The notes: generated from the letters alone by a model not told the origin. 64,000 nt of DNA from Symbiodinium natans (GCA_905221605.1 CAJNDS010002628.1:126763-190762), one strand, 5' to 3'; shown: positions 23,341 to 33,917, numbered from the stretch's first letter. Numbers and translations: made by a program.

Positions 23341-24873
23341 GGATATTTTGCAGACAGATTCCTTCTCCCATCGATGTGAGAGCTGTGCCGTCACCGATTG
23401 ACCGGAGTGCAATGATCAGATGTGCTATTTGTCGGCGCAGCTACAGTCTGGTTTCTCCGAGATGGCGCGTGTGTCTGCTTTGTCATGCGTGGATTTGCGA
23501 AGATCACCAGCGACTTCATCCCGACAGACTGTGTCCGCATTGTGTGATGCAGCTCAGCGACTATGTGGGCGGAAGTACAAACCTTTTCCCCTTACTTGAC
23601 GAGTCACCTCAAATTTGCGTGCCTAGTTCCTGTTCTCGCCTCATGAGACTGTATCGCTTGTGCGATCGTCTAAACACGATCATGCGACTGCACGCGAATG
23701 AGATTCCTTTCCAAGTAATAGAAGACGCGTTTGCGTATACAATGACAAGATTCGAGATTATAGCGGCTATTACAGGAGATGAGATCAAAACATTACTGTT
23801 CATGGCAGTGCCACGCTTTTCAGTTCCTGCATCTGCAATGTGTTATTGCTTGCTTATGCTTGGTGACCACGGACTAGACCATGCTGTCGTCGTTCCGTTT
23901 GTACCTCGACCAAGCTGGGATGGTCTGTGGTCTTTCCTGGAGATGTCCTTTGGATTCTCAAGGCCGCGAGGTGCATCTTTCCAAGTTCGAGTGAATGATC
24001 TTATTTTTAGTGAAAATGACGACCTGGCATGGCTTCCCCCTCATTGTTTAGCAAGGCTGACGGTTACGTCTCCAACCACTACACAGCTCGTGCTACCTCC
24101 CTGGAATAATGTTCATCTGGGATGGCCGCAAACTGAGGAGGCTTTTGTTCGCTGGTTTCGCAGCCAATGGACAATCGAGAAGATTCATTCGAGCAGGTCG
24201 CGTGGCCTATGCAGCATGTGCAGAAAGCCACTGACAGACGTTTGTCGCTGGCGCGAACTCGTACAAAGTGGGCATCTCGGATTTTTTTGTACAGATGCAT
24301 GTGCCAGCGTCAAGCACACGTTTCGCATCAACCGTCGTGGCGCGCATGAACCATTTGAAGCCATGCTGGATGTGCCTGCGTGCGTCCTTCCATCGGTGTT
24401 GGAGCTGCACGCCGGCTGTTTGTATGCGTATGGTCACGAAGCCTGGCCCTCTAACGGGGGACCCCATCTGGGTAGAATCAGATGGTCTAAGCATCGGCTG
24501 CACTTCTCTGCAAGGATTGCCTTGCAACTCCTATCTCCGAGGCATTGGCGATTATTCTGGTGGATCCAGCAAAGTAAATGACGCATATCTATGTCTTCTT
24601 GAAGGTGGACCGATGATTGCGCTGCGAGGATGCTTTTATGTCGACAAAGTCAGAACACTGATTTTAAATTTTCTGCAGCAATCTATTCAAGGAGATACGC
24701 AGATGTTTTTGTTGCCGAGTCATCCTTTACAGAACTGCTCCAGACACATGAGCACGCCCACGTTGCTTCATCCTCAGCCTGTCCGACTGCATTCTTTATT
24801 TGACATACGCTCCGTGCGGTCAGACTGGACTGCTCCGGAGGACAGCTTCGAACTTGCGCCTTGCAGGAATTAA
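23341..24873 (+). CDS. Cysteine-rich zinc-binding protein, partly frameshifted
   Basis: From about 23341 a frame different from the preceding gene carries MIRCAICRRSYS, CLLCHAWICEDHQ and LCPHC. This Cx2C...Cx2C...Cx2H...Cx2C series looks like a B-box or RING-type zinc site. Further on, LCSMCRKPL and FFCTDAC (about 24210-24304) resemble a TRASH/MYM-type Cx2C...Cx3C site. The frame stays open to 24581. Coding quality then moves to another frame, from about 24440 (GDPIWVESDGLSIG) to a TAA ending at 24873. An intron or a one-base change near 24430-24470 would explain this. The start is not resolved: an intron ending in TTTTGCAG at 23354 may join it to the F-box gene. No known family is recognised. 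Confidence 0.45.
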
Positions 24874-25214
24874 ATATATCTTTATGCTTTGTACTAATGG
24901 TTAAGTTGTAATGCACCCATAAACCAAGGTCAATGAGGCATCCATGCACGGAAGTCTGCAAGACGAAATGGCTATTACATTCTCGACATCATCATCACTT
25001 CCTGGAGATTATTATGGCGGAGCTACTCCCCTCGCATTAAATCATAAATTCACTCAGAACCCAAATCCAAAACTTATCGGTCCGTCGTGTTTGCTCACGT
25101 CGATGCGCAGGCTTCTTCACAAGATATGGACGCTGGAACAGTTCTCGGAGAAGGCTAGATCACAATTTCGTCTAACAACGGTTTAAATAGGAAAAAAGAA
25201 CAGACGGCGGTGCT

Positions 25215-27350
25215 TTGGCAGGCGTATGGACCTCACCGCTGGATGTCATTGTGGGTCAGGCGCTGGGCATCCAGCCGCAAGAGCCAGCGTTCCAGATTCC
25301 AGCAGATCACGCCACAGCGACCACCTTCTTCCTGGAAGCATGCACTGAGCTTTCAGCCAAGAACCCGCACGAGAGAGATCGCGCTTTGCGATTTGAAGCT
25401 GCAGAGCACAAGTACTTCTACTCTGACAATCTGGTCAGCTGCAGTGTAACTTCATCCGAATTTTGGTTCTCTTTGTCTAATAAAGATACGTTTTTATGGA
25501 TTTACTCGTTCGGAAAAGGTAACGACGCTCATCAATGAGTTTTCTACGCCCTTCGACGCTGATTCTGCTCTGCGAGCTATGAAGAATGGCTCAAATTGGC
25601 CGAGACCAGAATATGTGTCATCTGATTGCAATTTCTCAAGCATTGCAAAAATGCTGATGGGTATGGATTTCTTTTATCAGGCAGACCTGGTGAGTGCGCT
25701 ACAATGCGAGGATCCAAGTGTGATCGAGATTTGCACTCTGTTTGCCAAGAGCCGAGACAGTATCGAAGGCTTCGAAGATATCATGCAGCACTTGGTCCTC
25801 TACGACAATGAAATACTTCATCTTTGGAAACAGAAAGGAGAGGAGGCCGCCAATTCTGGAACCTGGATGCATGCCATGCTGGAGCATTTATTCAATGGCT
25901 TTCAGGTGCAGCCTGGCAGCATGGCTACTGAGCTTAGTATGGCTATTAATCTTGTGGGCGAAATCGCGGATGTGGTGGCATATAGAACTGAATGGTGTAT
26001 TTACGCCACAGAGGAGGATTTGGCTGGATCTATCGACCTAGTGCTGAAAAAAAGCAATGGATCCGAGTTTGTGCTTGTGGACTGGAAACGCAGCGAGAAG
26101 CTGTCCAAGAAGTATACCGGTTATGGGAAACTGATGAGGGCACCGCTGGAGAACGTTGAGGATTGCCAGGGCCAGCATTACAGACTGCAGCTTAATATCT
26201 TTAAATGGATTCTCCAGACTTATTACGGACTCACAGTGTCTGAAATGTATGTCGTGTGTGTGCATCCCGTATACGATCCCGACGGCTACGTAGACGTGGT
26301 CCCCGACATGACCGAGCTAGTTGAAGAGTTCATGAAACACCGACGCGCAGACGTTTCGCGAGAGAAACAAATCGAGATGGAAAAAAATAGAAAAAAAACC
26401 ACTATCGATGAATCCATAGCACCAATGTCTTCGCCTGGCGACTGTGAGCTGCAGAATGCAGAATTAGCGGCGACTGCATCCTTCCATGTGCAAGAAGAAC
26501 GATGTAGCGATCAAGGCAATGATGAACGTGATTTTGAAGGTGATCTGGAGTGCATTCTCGATGACATGGACAATGAAGTTCCAGCTGCAGCGAAAAAGCG
26601 AAGACTTATGGCGGGTGCTGCGAGTCATGCTCAAGATTTCAAGGACTTCTTTATGAAGTCTGAGATTGGAATTGTGAATGTACTGAGTACATATCGTCCA
26701 GATTTCGCAGGAAAACCAGATGTCATTCTTCTCAGAACCAGAAAAGCTTTGCTTCAAATGTCAAATGCATTTCCAACGGCCAGCTCCGACTTGCAGCGCC
26801 TTCTTATTGTGGCTGCGTACATATCCGAGGGGAATGTTGGCAACACCGTCATGGTTGCAGACGCAGCAACTATTTTTTGGATGGTGGAAGGCGAGCGCCA
26901 TGTACGTGTGGAACACGGATTTCTTTACATCTATGACGACGACGGATCATTCCTGGCATTCAAAGGCATTCCTCCCGAAGCTGTCTTAAATAGAGTCAGG
27001 AAATTCTTCATTATCCTACAAGGTATCTTCAAGAGGATGAAAACAAACGTATCTCGAGACGCTATGTCTGTCGCCAAGGCTATCATGGCTGATTCTCAAA
27101 ATTTTCCAGATGAGGACTGTTTTTTTCACGCCTGTCAGAAAGCAGCGAGAGAAATGCCAGCAGCACAGCCAGACGAGGTACGTCTCGATGCAGAAGGTTC
27201 TGAGTACAACCTGGCGGACGACAAAAAAAAAACATCAGGCGTGGCACATCACACTCGCCGATCAGTGCTGGAAGTTGTCAAACATTCTACGACGCGAGTT
27301 GATGACGACTCGAATGATAGCTCTTCTTGTGGAGTGGTGCGAGACTGATG
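25215..27350 (+). CDS. PD-(D/E)XK (Cas4/RecB/YqaJ-like) nuclease domain, first part of a larger polyprotein
   Basis: Exon 1 (25215-25445) ends LRFEAAEHKYFYSDNLVSCS. A 73-nt GT-AG intron (25446-25518) joins it to SVTTLINEFSTPFD, a pairing typical of RecB-like nucleases. Counting from the Met at 25579, the catalytic set is GTWMH (His98), E102, AGSIDLV (Asp153), LVDWK (Asp168 and Lys170) and QHYRLQL (Gln204). These are the expected PD-(D/E)XK ligands plus the distal Q motif. The next 350 residues are an acidic linker and an unrecognised region. The frame stops after 27348, but an A10 run at 27233-27242 suggests it continued into the helicase frame. The true N-terminus may lie further upstream: a coding-like stretch ends near 25152. 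DNA end processing for a replicon or transposon is the likely role. Confidence 0.75.
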
Positions 27351-28262
27351 ACATGCGACAAGCAGCGGTGTGTTACAATGATATATGCTTTCAGTACGAT
27401 GTTCCCGACGCAAGGAGTTCCATCACAGCCGTACCCAAAGGCATTTCCAACAATTGCTATGTTCGCATACCTCATTCTCTCTTAGATCCAGTGTGCGCTG
27501 CGAATGAAGCTAGACTGAAAAAGTTCTATGAGCAAACCTTTTGGTGCAACCTCAATGTCTTCAGGTGCTTCCAGTGTGCCATAGCTCTAGCAAAGAGAGG
27601 TCTTAACGTGGATCGATGCTTTATTGGAATCTCGCCAGGCGGTGTTGGCCAAAGCTTATATTCTTTGCACCTTGCAGAGATGTACAAGCACATCATGCAT
27701 TCTTCGATCCTCGAATCTGGGTTTTGGATGAAGAATTGCGCAAACAAGTCGAGAGCTTCGCGAATTGCTTCATCTTGACCGGTCAAGAAGCACCCGAAGG
27801 CAACAAGAAGATACAGACTGATCTCTATAAGAAGTTTATTTCGGTGACGGCATTATGGGCCGTAAGCCGTATGGCTATTCAACGCGCATGTTTAGAGTGA
27901 TCGGCTGGACTCGACTTGAAGTGAACCGAATGATTGCATTCCAAGGTGTCACGCTGAAGAACTTACATTCCATTTTCAGGCGGGCCTTTGTTTGGAAAGG
28001 AAAGGCACGATTCGTGCATCCAAAGTTCTTGGTGAAATATCCAGACCATGAAAAGGATGGAATCTTCGCAGCGGATCCAAGCTTGGCGCATTTTCTAGCA
28101 CAGTCGCAGGCTTCTGTTGCCGGTCTGAGACTACAGTGGGCTTTCGAAGAGTTATATACAAAGGAGATGTGTTACGAGGAAATAGAAGCATATTGCAATG
28201 GTGGCGATTCGTGTTTGACAGAGGACCGCTTGCAACATTCCAATCCGAAATCGCCAGAATGA
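27243..28262 (+). CDS. SF3 (D5-like) helicase domain, interrupted by frame changes
   Basis: Coding sense passes through three frames. The first (to about 27690) holds ALLVEWCETDDMRQAAVCYN and the P-loop FIGISPGGVGQSLYSLHL. The second (about 27690-27845) holds AFFDPRIWVLDEELRKQ and CFILTGQEAPEGNKKIQ. The third (27845-28262) holds GDGIMGRKPYGYSTRM and WTRLEVNRM. The order P-loop, acidic motif B, GD..GRKPYG and N-containing motif C is that of SF3 helicases of DNA viruses and replicating plasmids (D5-like). The Walker A lysine is replaced by Gln (GGVGQS). The domains read through single-base steps, so introns cannot explain them. Either this copy is a pseudogene or the assembly has indels. Confidence 0.65.
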
Positions 28263-30138
28263 GCCAGACGACGGACTCCAGGCGGTGCTAGCTGCAGAGG
28301 AACAGAATCAACAAGATCTGCAAGATCAAGCAAATGAATGGCACAAACTTCGCGAGCTGTTCATGGTCAGGTTGTTGGAGTCAAGTTCGGACTGCATGAG
28401 CTTCTTTACTTTCTCCAGAATGACACTCTCTGGAAACATTCCTAACATGTCGAGAGACAAGACGTGGGACGAGATGGAGAAGCATGACCTTGTAAGGCCA
28501 GCCTTACACAAAGGCAAAACAGGTAAAACGAAGCCTGGTACTTTCATTCCGAGACTATCTTTTGCGAGAAGAATGGAGGAGATCTGTGGTTCGCAAGACA
28601 TAGTAGATCCGCGTCTCATATTCGATGAGATGCATGATCTTCAGCGACTCCGACAGTATGCATTCTCGCATCCAGAACGAAAGGCTAATGTTAATGTTCT
28701 CCTGGAGCACTACAAAGAGTCCGTCAAAGCTGTGAAGGGCGACACTCGCAAAAGAGGCAGACAGTCACACAAAACAGTTGCCATTACCAAGAGCTGTGAA
28801 GACGCGCAGAAAAAATTGGAGGCACACGAAAGAGCTATTGACATCGCGCTCGCAGGAAAAAGAATAACAGGCAAAAACAGCATTCAAGCCGAGGCAACTG
28901 ACAGTAGCGAGACCGCTACAGTTGCCAGACAGGTCAAATATTTTTACAGCAAGGAGGCAGACTACAGTGTCAAGAGTCGTCGATATGCTGCAAGCGGCAG
29001 CGCGCAGTCTATGTCTCGGAGACTGCAGCTACATGTTTTGAGTGGACACACGACTGACCTCGACATTCAGAATTGCAGTCTGACTTTGTTACAGCAAATA
29101 GTAGCCAAGATCCAGCCACAGCCAAGCATGCCCGCGGAGCTGGCAACGCTCTTAGAACAGCTCGCTCAGAATCGATCAGATTTCATTGCTAGCCTGGGAA
29201 CATCTATTGTTCAGGGGAAGAAAATCATCAATGAAGTTCTTCATGGTGGAAGCGTGCCAGAAGCCTTGCAACAGAACGCCAACATACTCAGCTTGCGGAA
29301 GTTGTCTATCTACCTGAGATGGATGGCGTGTAATCTATTCTACGACGACTACATGAACTTAAAGGACAACAAAGCCAAACTGTTTCCTGAAGCAACTATA
29401 TTTGCACTGATGTGACAGACTGTGGAGAATCGTATTTTGCATGCCTGGACGGAACACATTCTTGCAGCTCCGAGTCCGCCGGCTCATCTTTCCTTGCATT
29501 TTGATGGTGTCAGAGTTTCGACAAGACATATCGGGGACGTCGAGAAGTACATTAAATTGTGTGAGGAGGCCATCAAAGAGAAAACTTGTTTTCAAGTCAA
29601 GATCCTCGAGAAGAAGCTGCATCACTTCATCACGCTAGCATCTCAGAAAGCCTCGCAAACTGTGCAGGTGGAAGTGCCAGAAATACTCACTGTGCCTGGC
29701 AACTGCATTCCATGCGCTCTATGGCACATGGCGCCTATTTCACGAAATTGTATTACAGCGTCCCTGAAGAATTCACAGCTTGCGGAAAATATTGCTGCGA
29801 TGAAAGCCAAGTGCAGATCATATCGCTCTGCGCATCAGCTATACAAAGCAGATCTCATGTGCTGCGTGGGTTTGCCAGACGACTCGGTGAAGTCGTTTCT
29901 TTTACACTATGAAGGTTCTGGATCTCCTCATTGCGTGAACGTTCAGATTGCACAGACTGGAACCAGCGTCACCGTGCTCAACGGCAGCAATAAGATGACA
30001 CTTTCTTCACAAGATTTCAAAGAAGCTTGTGCTGATGCAGTGGATCAAACAACTTTCGTGAGTTTTCTGGCGAAGAAAAGCAAAGGACGGTTCAGCGACG
30101 ACGGCTGTGGCACTACTAGACACACTTGGCGGAGCTGA
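28261..30138 (+). CDS. Polyprotein segment with LHFDGVRV motif and cysteine-protease-like motif; one in-frame TGA
   Basis: One frame is open from 28261 to a TGA at 29413-29415 and then again to 30138. The upstream edge overlaps the helicase stop at 28260-28262, so a one-base shift would merge them. The first part is basic and helical (ERKANVNVLLEHYKESVKAV, DTRKRGRQSHK). Across the TGA the sense is uninterrupted: a YLRWMACNLFYDDY helix before it, and HAWTEHIL and LSLHFDGVRVS just after. The latter could be a palm-type or other nucleotidyl-transfer strand, but I cannot assign it. Further on, GNCIPCALWH and SPHCVNVQIA suggest the Cys and His of an OTU or C39-like fold, possibly for self-processing. 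No certain family. Confidence 0.5.
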
Positions 30139-30750
30139 CATTGAGCACGTAGGCTCAGACGCGTCAGAAGACGACGCCATCGGTTGCTCATCTTCGTCCA
30201 AGTATGAGTTCGATTCGGACGGATGTCCTTTTGTGTCGGACAACATTTTGCAAGGTTTGCAGAAGGAAGTGGAGGCGGTACTCGCGAATCCTTTGGATTT
30301 AACTTGCAGATCAGGAGGAAAGCGACAATGTCCGTTCTGTCCCTTTCGTACATTTAAGCAATTGAGGCAGCTACGTGTTCACGTCACAAAGCATCATACA
30401 AAAAAGACGCAGTTCACCGCAAGCGGCACGAAGCAGCTCAAGATTATTCTGTCTCTGTATGACGATGCTGCTTCCACGCAATCGGAACATTCTTCGCTGC
30501 TGCGGCAAAGTGCAGAGATTATACGAGAGACTGTCCTGCCTCCTTTATCATGTACAATCAATCACATCGATCGAGAAATTCGCTTGGTCTATGACGAGTC
30601 CGGTCCAATGTATGTAAACCTGGCTTGCATTGGAAGTACAGTTCATGCTCGACGAGTTCGAAATATGTATTACACCCACTCCTTCGCAGATGTGCTCGTG
30701 CGAGAAATGGTGCTGAGTCACGCTCAAGCCTTCTTGGCATGCATGTCTTA
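30107..30750 (+). CDS. C2H2 zinc-finger region preceding the transposase
   Basis: This frame overlaps the end of the previous one by 32 bases. It begins MALLDTLGGADIEHVGSD, an acidic stretch, and then has a C2H2 finger, RQCPFCPFRTFKQLRQLRVH: Cys75, Cys78, His92 and His96 of this frame. The frame ends at a TAG (30749-30751) that overlaps a GTATGT donor. A pyrimidine-rich acceptor (CCTACTAAG) ends at 30803, so an intron of about 53 bases probably joins it to the transposase-like frame. The exact phase does not come out cleanly. A DNA-binding finger upstream of a DDE domain is common in transposases. Confidence 0.6.
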
Positions 30751-30752
30751 GT

Positions 30753-32216
30753 ATGTATTTGTTTGGTATATTTGGTTTCTGCGCCTGTTTTTTTCCTACT
30801 AAGATTCGAACAATATGGCCGAGATGTCATATGGCCGCGCAGAATTCTGGAAATCGGCTGTCCACTTTATATCCATCGCATGTTTCTCATTGGCTGCCTA
30901 TGCTTGAGGACATCAGCAATTCCACTGCCTTCAAGAAGAAGATGAGCACGATGACCGCAAACTTGCAGCAAAACGAAGAATGGCGCTATATTAGTATGGA
31001 TGCTACTTTCAAAGTGTGCTTGAAGATTCTTGGACAAGCGACCTACAGAGCTTCGGCAAATGTCAGGAACGAAGCGCCCTTTCCAGATGATGTTGCTTGG
31101 CGGCGTCTACTGACTATTCGAGGGCGATCCGGCGCAGTTCTACTCCTGAAGCCGCTACCGTCCGAATCTTCAGAACATCTCGCAGAAGCTTTAAGGGACA
31201 GTTTCACTGCTACTCAACTGAGTTCTATTTTCTATATCGCTACCGACAGTCCTTCTGTCAAATTTTTCAAGCAGGCGCAGGAAATCTGCCCTCACTTACA
31301 AGCGATGACTCTGGATCCAATACACTTGGCCATAGTGTACGAGTATGGTTTCTGGAATAAAAAATCTGCCGGATCTAAGACTATTTTAGCAAAGACATCG
31401 GCCGTCGATGAAAGCGTCCAATCCAATTGCTGGCTGGAATTCTATGACGGCGACATGTCCAGGCCGCTGACCGCAATAGAAGAAAGGTATCGTCGCATGA
31501 TTCTTGAGCAGTCAATGACCGCAAAAGAGGCAGATAAATTCTTGTCTATTGATGGCGAAAAGCCATTTTACAGCAGACTAGAATTCATCCAGTGCATTGC
31601 AGCGTTATGTAAGCGTTTTGAACATGAGGTCGTCCGCAAAGCGGCTGGCCCGAATAAGGAAATTTTTAAGATTTTGTGGTCGGCCTGTGCACCGGACAGG
31701 CTCGAATGGTTGTTCAACAACATTCGTCTGCGCCATACGTTATCTCGTGAACATTTGCGGTTTCTTCCTAGTGGTACTGCAAGTAATGAATCCTTGCACG
31801 CAGAAATTAATTCGTGGACTCGATCCACAAATGCATTACATCGCTCCACTTTATCTTTAAAGTTGCGATATTACTTGTACATAAAAAGACTGTCTCACTA
31901 CCTGGCAACTTGCTTTCCATTGTCTCATGTCACCACCGAAACAATGTTGCTCGCTCGATCTCTTCGCAATTCTCTTTGGTCGCCTGAAGAATGGCAGACT
32001 TGGTGTAGTTGTCAGAATTCTGAAGGCAAGCGGAGGAAAGCTTCCTTGCCTCTAGTGGATGCCTTTCTCAAAGAGAAGGCTATGGTTAAAAATTGGGTTT
32101 TGAAAAAACCTTCTGCAAAACCGAGCAAATCTCGCAAGCAGAAGAAGTTGACTCCTCTCAGTGTGCCAAGAACTCACACACTGGTTACTGCAGGCGTGAA
32201 ACGCAAGCAGAAGTGA
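30753..32216 (+). CDS. DDE/RNase H-fold transposase-like protein
   Basis: The frame runs 487 codons to TGA at 32214; the real exon probably starts near 30804. Motifs in frame numbering: YISMDATFKV (Asp83), FYIATDSPS (Asp165), LDPIHLAI (Asp188 and His191) and GTASNESLHAEINSW (Glu346). DATFK followed by a TDxxxxxK strand, a (C/D)xxH site and an E in a helix after the insertion is the layout of MULE/IS256-type DDE transposases. The tail is strongly basic (KPSKSRKQKKL, AGVKRKQK), consistent with nuclear localisation or DNA binding. The catalytic residues are present, so this part may be intact although upstream domains are broken. The exact superfamily is not recognised. Confidence 0.65.
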   Translation: MYLFGIFGFCACFFPTKIRTIWPRCHMAAQNSGNRLSTLYPSHVSHWLPMLEDISNSTAFKKKMSTMTANLQQNEEWRYISMDATFKVCLKILGQATYRASANVRNEAPFPDDVAWRRLLTIRGRSGAVLLLKPLPSESSEHLAEALRDSFTATQLSSIFYIATDSPSVKFFKQAQEICPHLQAMTLDPIHLAIVYEYGFWNKKSAGSKTILAKTSAVDESVQSNCWLEFYDGDMSRPLTAIEERYRRMILEQSMTAKEADKFLSIDGEKPFYSRLEFIQCIAALCKRFEHEVVRKAAGPNKEIFKILWSACAPDRLEWLFNNIRLRHTLSREHLRFLPSGTASNESLHAEINSWTRSTNALHRSTLSLKLRYYLYIKRLSHYLATCFPLSHVTTETMLLARSLRNSLWSPEEWQTWCSCQNSEGKRRKASLPLVDAFLKEKAMVKNWVLKKPSAKPSKSRKQKKLTPLSVPRTHTLVTAGVKRKQK

Positions 32217-32469
32217 TTTTTTTATGAACAGCAGCTTTTTTATGAATGATAACCATGTCTCATTGTACAGACATCATAAAATTGCTGCGCTGCTGATGTT
32301 CTAATTCAAAGAGACAAACATGAACGGGAAAATGAATCGTGTGCCTAAATTACTGCCTTGCATATTCTTATCATGTATGTATGTAAAAGCGCACGCAATT
32401 CTTCTTCACGGCATAGCTTTTCTGGCCCAGAGCGATTATACCAGAAGAAAAATAACGCCTAGAGCAGTC
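32217..32469. other. Spacer between transposase and RING gene
   Basis: About 250 bp of AT-rich DNA with no clear feature. I looked here for an inverted repeat matching the region upstream of 25 kb and did not find one by eye. Confidence 0.4.
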
Positions 32470-33729
32470 ATGCAGTGCCCCGTTTGTCGCGATGCGGTCC
32501 TCGACACCGTTGACTGCTCAGCGGACATGTTTTTTTTCTCATTTGTTTAATATCTCACTGCGCGTATATCTCGCCCATCGAGGTACGTGTTTACGGCGCA
32601 ATTGGTCAAGCAGACTGTCCAGTGTGCATGCAGGCCTGATGTGAAAGTTACGCAACAGGTAGGAATGTGAGATTCACATAACTCAGGAAAAGACAAGCCT
32701 TACGGCTCTCATTCCCTGCGGGCACACGTACTGTGCTGCCTGCGTCGCCGAGATACAGGCAGTGTGATTGTTACGGTGACACCTCTTATGTCCTTTCTTT
32801 GGAATTTTAAAGAGCTCGATGGCGGAGGCGCTGCTCTCAGTGCTCTTGGATGTGTCGTGAGTGCATTATTCTTTAAATCAGGACGCGCGCAGATCGGCTC
32901 GGACGTACAAGGAGATCTCCCGCCAAATCAAGCAGATGGACACTTAGGAATTGTTACTGTGCGAGTCTGAGACGTCATATTATTGTTGTTGCTGCTGAGT
33001 TGAACAAGGATTTCTGGATTGATGACGAGGCCGGCCGACGAGGATTTTTCTATTCTGCTATATAATATATGAACTGATGTTGTGCGTTATGCATGTCAGT
33101 GATTTCCTGCATATTGTATATTTTATTCAGGTGGGCAATTTTATTTTTGCTGCGGAGTTGTTTCTCGGCTTCGCCGACGACCAGGCAGCTGCATTAAGAA
33201 TCGTTTCTCAGTGGTACGTCGGACAGGTTCATTTTTTCATTTTAAATCCGTAGGTCGTCGACTGGTGGAACGAGGACTCGGACAAACACATTTTTAAGTC
33301 GAGCATTATATATAGGAAATACAATCACTGTAACTATTGTTTTAGAGTCTTGCACATAAGGCGTCGCGCCGTTTTCGAAACATTTCCTGGATACCTCGGT
33401 ACCTAACCTTGTACAGTCGTCTCACCTGATCTGGATGCATCCATAACGTTAATTATCAGGAGCCAGCTTCTTCGGACGTTGTCGAAAGCATCGTGGACAG
33501 CTCATACACATATTTAAATAATTGGAAGAGTTTTTTGTCTACGACCTTGCAAGCCTAGGCAGACGAGAATGAAAATGAAGTGATTGTTGGCCTCTCAGTC
33601 TTTCTTCTACTGATTTGATATATGTTTGTTGTTGCCTTCCAGGTCATCAACGTGCCCTTCTTTTGGTGTGGCCATGCACTTGTTCCCGAAAGCTTCAGCG
33701 AAGGGTTCTTCGGAGAAAAAAAACGTTAG
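32470..33729 (+). pseudogene. Intron-rich RING-type gene, copy 1 (frameshift in the RING exon)
   Basis: The gene opens MQCPVCRDAVLDT (32470). Exon 2 starts at 32583 with VRVYGAIGQADCPVCMQA and hits a TGA. One base later the frame gives DVKVTQQ, then GTAGGA...CTCAG (32659-32685), then EKTSLTALIPCGHTYCAACV. So Cx2C and CxHx2Cx2C of a RING are present but split by a one-base change. Later exons match the paralogue at 36756: FWIDDEAG (33009), VGNFIFAAELFLGF (33131), VVDWWNEDSDKHIFK (33254) and the terminal VINVPFFWCG (33643-33729). An extra exon at 32882-32947 (ARTYKEISRQIKQMD) has no match there. The last RING Cys pair was not located. Probably a ubiquitin E3-like family. Confidence 0.55.
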
Positions 33730-33885
33730 CCCTACCACACTACCACACACTCACACTACCATCACCACACTACAATCACCACACTACCATCACCACACTC
33801 CAATCACCACTACCATCACCACACTCCAATCACCACACTCCACACTACCATCACATCACCTCCTCTATTAAATTCTCTCTTATTT
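33730..33885 (+). repeat. CACTACCATCACCACACT microsatellite
   Basis: Irregular repeats of CACTACCATCAC and CACACTCCAAT start directly after the terminal RING exon. This is the first of five tandem arrays. Confidence 0.85.
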
Positions 33886-33917
33886 CTTAGGCTGGGGTGG
33901 GTTTCGCCGCGGCTAGC

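Noticed and set aside
25215-30138. TGA reassigned as a sense codon
   Set aside because: Only two mid-frame TGA codons stand out, while TGA also ends several frames cleanly; a simple mutation or sequencing error is more likely.
25215-32216. Polinton/Maverick or retroelement identity for the cassette
   Set aside because: No family B polymerase, RVE integrase, capsid or reverse transcriptase motif was seen; the SF3 plus PD-(D/E)XK plus DDE set does not match those classes.
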